Below, in pieces: positions 14,151-16,582 of a DNA stretch of 16,582 nt. The position numbers and the translations under genes are program-made. Positions within the stretch are counted from its first letter, which is position 1. Every line of letters begins with the position of its first letter. The stretch lies in assembly GCA_003695605.1 (NCBI GenBank), contig RFIK01000126.1:1-16582 (forward strand), written 5' to 3'. The notes below the pieces were generated by a model. The model made no database searches and had not been told where the DNA came from. It saw nothing but the letters and a program-made list of their open reading frames with translations. This DNA is from Chlorobiota bacterium. GTDB taxonomy: Bacteria > Bacteroidota > Ignavibacteria > Kapaibacteriales > NICIL-2.

Positions 14151-14816
14151 ATGAACGTAACTCTCCTCCGTGCGACGGCGATCGTCTGCTGTGGGCTGCT
14201 GTGGAGCTGTGGTGTGTACGTGCCACTCGAGAATCCAGATACGCTGTCGCCGGGAGAAACAAGTGTTGTCGGTGGGGTTAATTTTTATCGGCCTTTTGGG
14301 TTCGACGTTACTCCGATGAGAAGTGACATGGCATGGCAGGTTGCAAGCCTTCCGATTTTGACCACGGGCTATATCTCCGGTCACTTAGGTATTTTACCTG
14401 GCTACGATGTAGGTGCTATCGCCGGTTTCTCTCTTTCCGACATGAGCGCTGGTGTTGTTCTCAAGCGTCGTCTTAGCCGGGATAGTCTCTACTCATCCGC
14501 ATTGAGTCTTGGGGCAAACTACGTCTACTCACCTCTGTTTGTGGGAGATGGGGGCTTCCTCAATCTTACTTGGACTGCCGGGACAAAAAACCTCATCTTC
14601 CAAACGCAAGGCCGAGTACTTGCGGGCAATCGGATTCCCCCGAGGTATGGCTTGAACCAGGCGATCGCTCTTCGCGTACTATCCTCCGGCCGACGCATGT
14701 ATTGCATTGGCATCAACGGTGGTTTTCTAACGGGAGCGTATCTGGAATCGAGATACGGAGATTTTGCTGGTACCACGCTTGGGTGGGTAGCCTTGATTGT
14801 GCAGATGACCTATTAG
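14151..14816 (+). CDS. Unrecognised outer-membrane lipoprotein, beta-rich
   Basis: The 221-aa product has a lipoprotein signal peptide (LRATAIVCCGLLWSC, lipobox LWSC with Cys20). It is followed by a glycine- and aromatic-rich chain with alternating polar and hydrophobic residues, such as ETSVVGGVNFYRPFGFDV, GAIAGFSLSDMSAGVVLKRRL, SALSLGANYVYSPLF and LGWVALIVQMTY. The last residues, ending in an aromatic, resemble outer-membrane beta-strands. A small membrane-associated barrel or barrel-like surface lipoprotein is the best reading; I recognise no family. The base composition seems slightly more AT-rich than its neighbours, so recent gain or weaker constraint is possible. It lies between aspS and the nif3-like operon on the same strand. 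Confidence 0.75.
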   Translation: MNVTLLRATAIVCCGLLWSCGVYVPLENPDTLSPGETSVVGGVNFYRPFGFDVTPMRSDMAWQVASLPILTTGYISGHLGILPGYDVGAIAGFSLSDMSAGVVLKRRLSRDSLYSSALSLGANYVYSPLFVGDGGFLNLTWTAGTKNLIFQTQGRVLAGNRIPPRYGLNQAIALRVLSSGRRMYCIGINGGFLTGAYLESRYGDFAGTTLGWVALIVQMTY

Positions 14817-14824
14817 AGGAGAAC

Positions 14825-14869
14825 ATGGAGGAACTGCATACCAGGTATGCAGCACGCGCTCTGCCGTAG
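14825..14869 (+). CDS. Possible 14-aa leader peptide
   Basis: ATG at 14825 opens a 14-codon frame (MEELHTRYAARALP) ending at TAG 14867-14869. AGGAG stands just upstream (14817-14821) with a short 3-nt spacer. The frame contains the whole 19-bp palindrome and ends inside the TAGTTTTG element. It may be a chance reading of regulatory DNA. There is no run of one amino acid that would suggest attenuation. Confidence 0.2.
   Translation: MEELHTRYAARALP
14834..14852. promoter_or_regulatory. 19-bp perfect palindrome, candidate operator of the nif3-like operon
   Basis: CTGCATACC and GGTATGCAG are exact reverse complements around a single central A. As DNA this is the shape of a site for a dimeric repressor or activator. 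As RNA it could form an 8-bp stem with a 3-nt loop, but no T run follows directly. It ends 14 bp before TAGTTTTG (14867-14874), so it covers the expected -33 region. Confidence 0.5.
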
Positions 14870-14874
14870 TTTTG
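14867..14874 (+). promoter_or_regulatory. TAGTTTTG element of the nif3-like operon
   Basis: A full TAnnTTTG match 27 bp before the chosen ATG of the Nif3-family gene. A TTTG at -33 is not visible; that position is occupied by the palindrome 14834-14852, as expected for a regulated promoter. Confidence 0.4.
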
Positions 14875-14901
14875 CATCAGACTGCGACACAGCGCACTGC
14901 A

Positions 14902-15735
14902 ATGACCGCTGCAGAACTTTACGCATTACTCGAGATCGAACTCCCAGGCGATGAAGCAATGGCAAGCGACCGGCTTGGCGTGCAGGTCGAGCCACCTTCG
15001 CTTGTCATCAGTGGCATCCTTACATGCTTGGAGGTCACCGATGCAGTGCTTGACGAAGCAGAACAGCGCGGTTGCAACTGCATCGTCACGTTTCACCCGC
15101 TCATTTTTTCGCCGTTGGAATCGCTACGTCCGTTCGATCGTGTCGGGCGCTGCGTCATGCGTGCAATCTCCAGCCACATCGCAATCATCTCTGTACACAC
15201 AACGCTCGACGCTCATCCAGAAGGCACGAACGCAGCGCTTGCGCATACGCTCGGGATTAAGCCAGAGCGTCCGCTGCTTCCGTCGCCGCGTGGACGGCTC
15301 GGCTACGGTATCGGCATCGTCGGTCGGCTTGCGGAAGCGATGCCACTGGCAGACCTGGTGCGAATGGTCGCAGAACGTCTTGGCACAGCAGTGCGCTATA
15401 GTGTCGGCACACGTGACACGATCGAGTGTATTGCTCTCGTCGCTGGCAGCGGTGCATCATTCCTCGATGCCGCAATCGAAAGCGGTGCGGATGCATTCAT
15501 CACAGCTGACGTCAAATACCACACGTTCCACCGCGCAGCAGGACACATTGCATTGCTCGATACTGGGCACTTCGAGATGGAACAGCACGTTCCGCGGGTT
15601 CTCGCCCAGCTTATCGAACGGCTACTTGCGCGGCATGGCATTCGGCTTGGCGTCACTGCAAGTTCGGTGCGCACATCGCCGGTGCACGTCGAAGTTCCTC
15701 TTGCCATTGAAATCGAAAGTTCCACCACATCCTAA
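14902..15735 (+). CDS. Nif3-family (NIF3/YqfO/YbgI-like) metal-binding protein with one altered ligand
   Basis: The 277-aa product is a short Nif3 (DUF34) protein. It has GVQVEPPSLVISGILTCLEVTDAVLDEA, then IVTFHPLIFSPLESL (61-75) where the family has HHPLIF, VHTTLDAHPEGTNAALA (98-114) and DTGHFEMEQHVPRVLA (220-235). The usual di-metal site uses two His of HHP, the Asp of HTxLD and the His and Glu of GHxxxE. Here H65, D103, H223 and E227 are kept but the first His is Phe64 (codon 15091-15093). The molecular function of the family is not settled; it is often misnamed GTP cyclohydrolase. The start at 14902 gives the normal N-terminus MTAAELYALLE. The TTG at 14872 would lie in the promoter element. 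It is followed after 9 nt by the zinc-ribbon gene, a common pairing. Confidence 0.88.
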   Translation: MTAAELYALLEIELPGDEAMASDRLGVQVEPPSLVISGILTCLEVTDAVLDEAEQRGCNCIVTFHPLIFSPLESLRPFDRVGRCVMRAISSHIAIISVHTTLDAHPEGTNAALAHTLGIKPERPLLPSPRGRLGYGIGIVGRLAEAMPLADLVRMVAERLGTAVRYSVGTRDTIECIALVAGSGASFLDAAIESGADAFITADVKYHTFHRAAGHIALLDTGHFEMEQHVPRVLAQLIERLLARHGIRLGVTASSVRTSPVHVEVPLAIEIESSTTS

Positions 15736-15744
15736 TGCGGTACA

Positions 15745-16482
15745 ATGCCATCGAACATTGAGCTCATCGCCCGACTGGCACACATTGACGAAAAGCTCGA
15801 CGACATGCACGCGGAGCTGGGCGATCTTCCCAAGCTTGTCAAAAAGCTCGAAGAAAAACTCCGCCAGCGCATGCGATTGGTCGAGGAAACGCAGAAGGCT
15901 CTCGAGGACGTCGTCCACTTCCGCGCGACCATGCGCGCTCGTCTCCAAGAGCTCAACGAGAAAGAAACCAAGCTCAACGAGCTACAATTTAGCGGGCAGA
16001 TCCGCAATAACCGCGAATTCGACGCAGTGACGCACGAAATCGAATTCATCCGCGCCGAGCGACTCCGCATCGAGCAGGAACTTGCCCAGAACGCCATCAA
16101 AGAGGAAAATCTCAAAGGCTTGCTCGAACGTCAGCACGCAGACGTCGAAGAAACGCGGAAAGAACTCCAAGAGCGCGAAGAAGAACTCAACCACCGCTCA
16201 ACAGAGCAGGATAACGAGTTCCGCCAGCTCCAGGCAGAACGCAAAACGATCATCGAGCAGCTCTCGGCCGACTGGTACGCCGAATACGAGCGTATCCGCA
16301 CGTACCATTCCGATGCTGCAGTCCACGTGCGGAAAGGCAGCTGCAGCGGGTGCTTCAGCGCGCTTCCTGCACAAGTTCAAGTTGAAATGCGCAATCATCC
16401 AGAGCGGATGTTCGTCTGTGAACACTGCGGGCGGATTTTATACCCCGAGCATTATCGGATCGAAGAAGAGGAAATCATCTAA
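15745..16482 (+). CDS. Coiled-coil protein with C-terminal C4 zinc ribbon (COG1579 type)
   Basis: A 245-aa protein. Residues 1-185 form long heptad-rich antiparallel coiled coils, very high in Glu, Lys, Arg and Leu. A conserved turn, FSGQIRNNREFDAVTHEIEFI, lies at about 81-101. The tail is a zinc ribbon, CSGC (200-203) and CEHC (225-228), with the phrase ALPAQVQVEMRNHPERMFVCEHCGRIL typical of the family. It is widely conserved next to Nif3 genes, and a nucleic-acid-related role has been suggested, but its biochemical job is not established. It probably shares one transcript with the preceding gene and may read into rnpB, which begins within a few bases of its stop. Confidence 0.92.
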   Translation: MPSNIELIARLAHIDEKLDDMHAELGDLPKLVKKLEEKLRQRMRLVEETQKALEDVVHFRATMRARLQELNEKETKLNELQFSGQIRNNREFDAVTHEIEFIRAERLRIEQELAQNAIKEENLKGLLERQHADVEETRKELQEREEELNHRSTEQDNEFRQLQAERKTIIEQLSADWYAEYERIRTYHSDAAVHVRKGSCSGCFSALPAQVQVEMRNHPERMFVCEHCGRILYPEHYRIEEEEII

Positions 16483-16486
16483 CCGT

Positions 16487-16582
16487 TGGCGAGCGTCCCG
16501 TGCAGTCGCGCCAGCGCGCGCTCGAGCTGGTGAGGAAAGTCCGGACACCACCACGCAGCGTGCTCGATAACCTCGAGGCGGC
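16487..16582 (+). ncRNA. rnpB: RNase P RNA (partial, 5' part)
   Basis: Immediately after the zinc-ribbon gene the sequence has the universal RNase P RNA motif GAGGAAAGTCCGGAC (16532-16546). It is followed by CACCACCACGCAGCGTGCTCGATAACCTCGAGGCGGC, matching the conserved CR-I and P4-P8 start. The upstream GAGCGTCCCGTGCAGTCGCGCC is the 5' P1-P3 region. RNase P RNA is the catalytic part that matures tRNA 5' ends. The exact 5' end is uncertain by several bases and the 3' part lies beyond the window. No separate promoter is obvious, so it may start inside the zinc-ribbon gene or be cut from its transcript. Confidence 0.92.

Noticed and set aside
14872..14901. TTG start for the Nif3-family gene
   Set aside because: It lies within the TAGTTTTG promoter element; the ATG at 14902 gives the usual family N-terminus.
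14951..16030. 359-codon plus-strand frame
   Set aside because: A Ser/Arg-rich out-of-frame reading of the Nif3-family and zinc-ribbon genes.
1..16582. Mobile elements, CRISPR, toxin-antitoxin or phage defence genes
   Set aside because: No transposase, integrase, direct repeat array or defence domain was seen; gene content is housekeeping, envelope and B12 uptake.

Overview
This is a chromosomal window of roughly 55% G+C from a Gram-negative bacterium. Several signs point to the FCB group (Bacteroidota/Chlorobi/Ignavibacteria-like): intergenic promoter-like elements fit TAnnTTTG, mostly as TAGTTTTG; there is an OstA/LptA-like periplasmic protein; a riboswitch-controlled surface beta-propeller lipoprotein is paired with a TonB-dependent receptor; and a Nif3-family gene sits next to a coiled-coil C4 zinc-ribbon gene. 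The phylum is an inference, not a proof. I see no insertion sequence, phage or CRISPR, and most genes are ordinary housekeeping genes.

Layout. 1-1054 (minus) is the N-terminal part of an OstA/LptA-like protein that runs off the window. It is divergent from hflX (1053-2386, plus), and the two ATG codons share the same CATG. hflX carries a one-base frameshift at about 1770-1773. A 55-aa two-helix membrane protein (2383-2550) overlaps the hflX stop by ATGA. A UspA protein (2553-3005, minus) converges on it with only 2 bp between stops. An intrinsic terminator (3051-3093, minus) and tRNA-Gly(GCC) (3157-3229, minus) follow.

3359-9864 is a same-strand run on the minus strand. In transcription order it is a cobalamin riboswitch (10016-10183), a BtuG-like beta-propeller lipoprotein, a BtuB-like TonB receptor, uvrA and lipB, and then the tRNA and the terminator. 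The riboswitch, lipoprotein and receptor together form a corrinoid-uptake module. The leader between aptamer and start codon holds two hairpins with complementary loops inside a 10-nt perfect complementarity, plus an anti-Shine-Dalgarno candidate. This is the most interesting regulatory structure in the window.

10256-14098 (plus) is a likely operon of a GT2-like glycosyltransferase, a GT9/heptosyltransferase-like protein and aspS. It is divergent from the riboswitch, with nearly abutting promoter elements. 14151-14816 is an unrecognised outer-membrane lipoprotein. 14902-16482 holds the Nif3-family protein and the zinc-ribbon coiled-coil protein, preceded by a 19-bp perfect palindrome next to a TAGTTTTG element. 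The window ends inside the RNase P RNA gene (rnpB, from about 16487). I did not find a wholly new multi-gene system. The candidates for a second look are regulatory RNA and DNA structures, the hflX frameshift and a lost metal ligand in the Nif3 protein.
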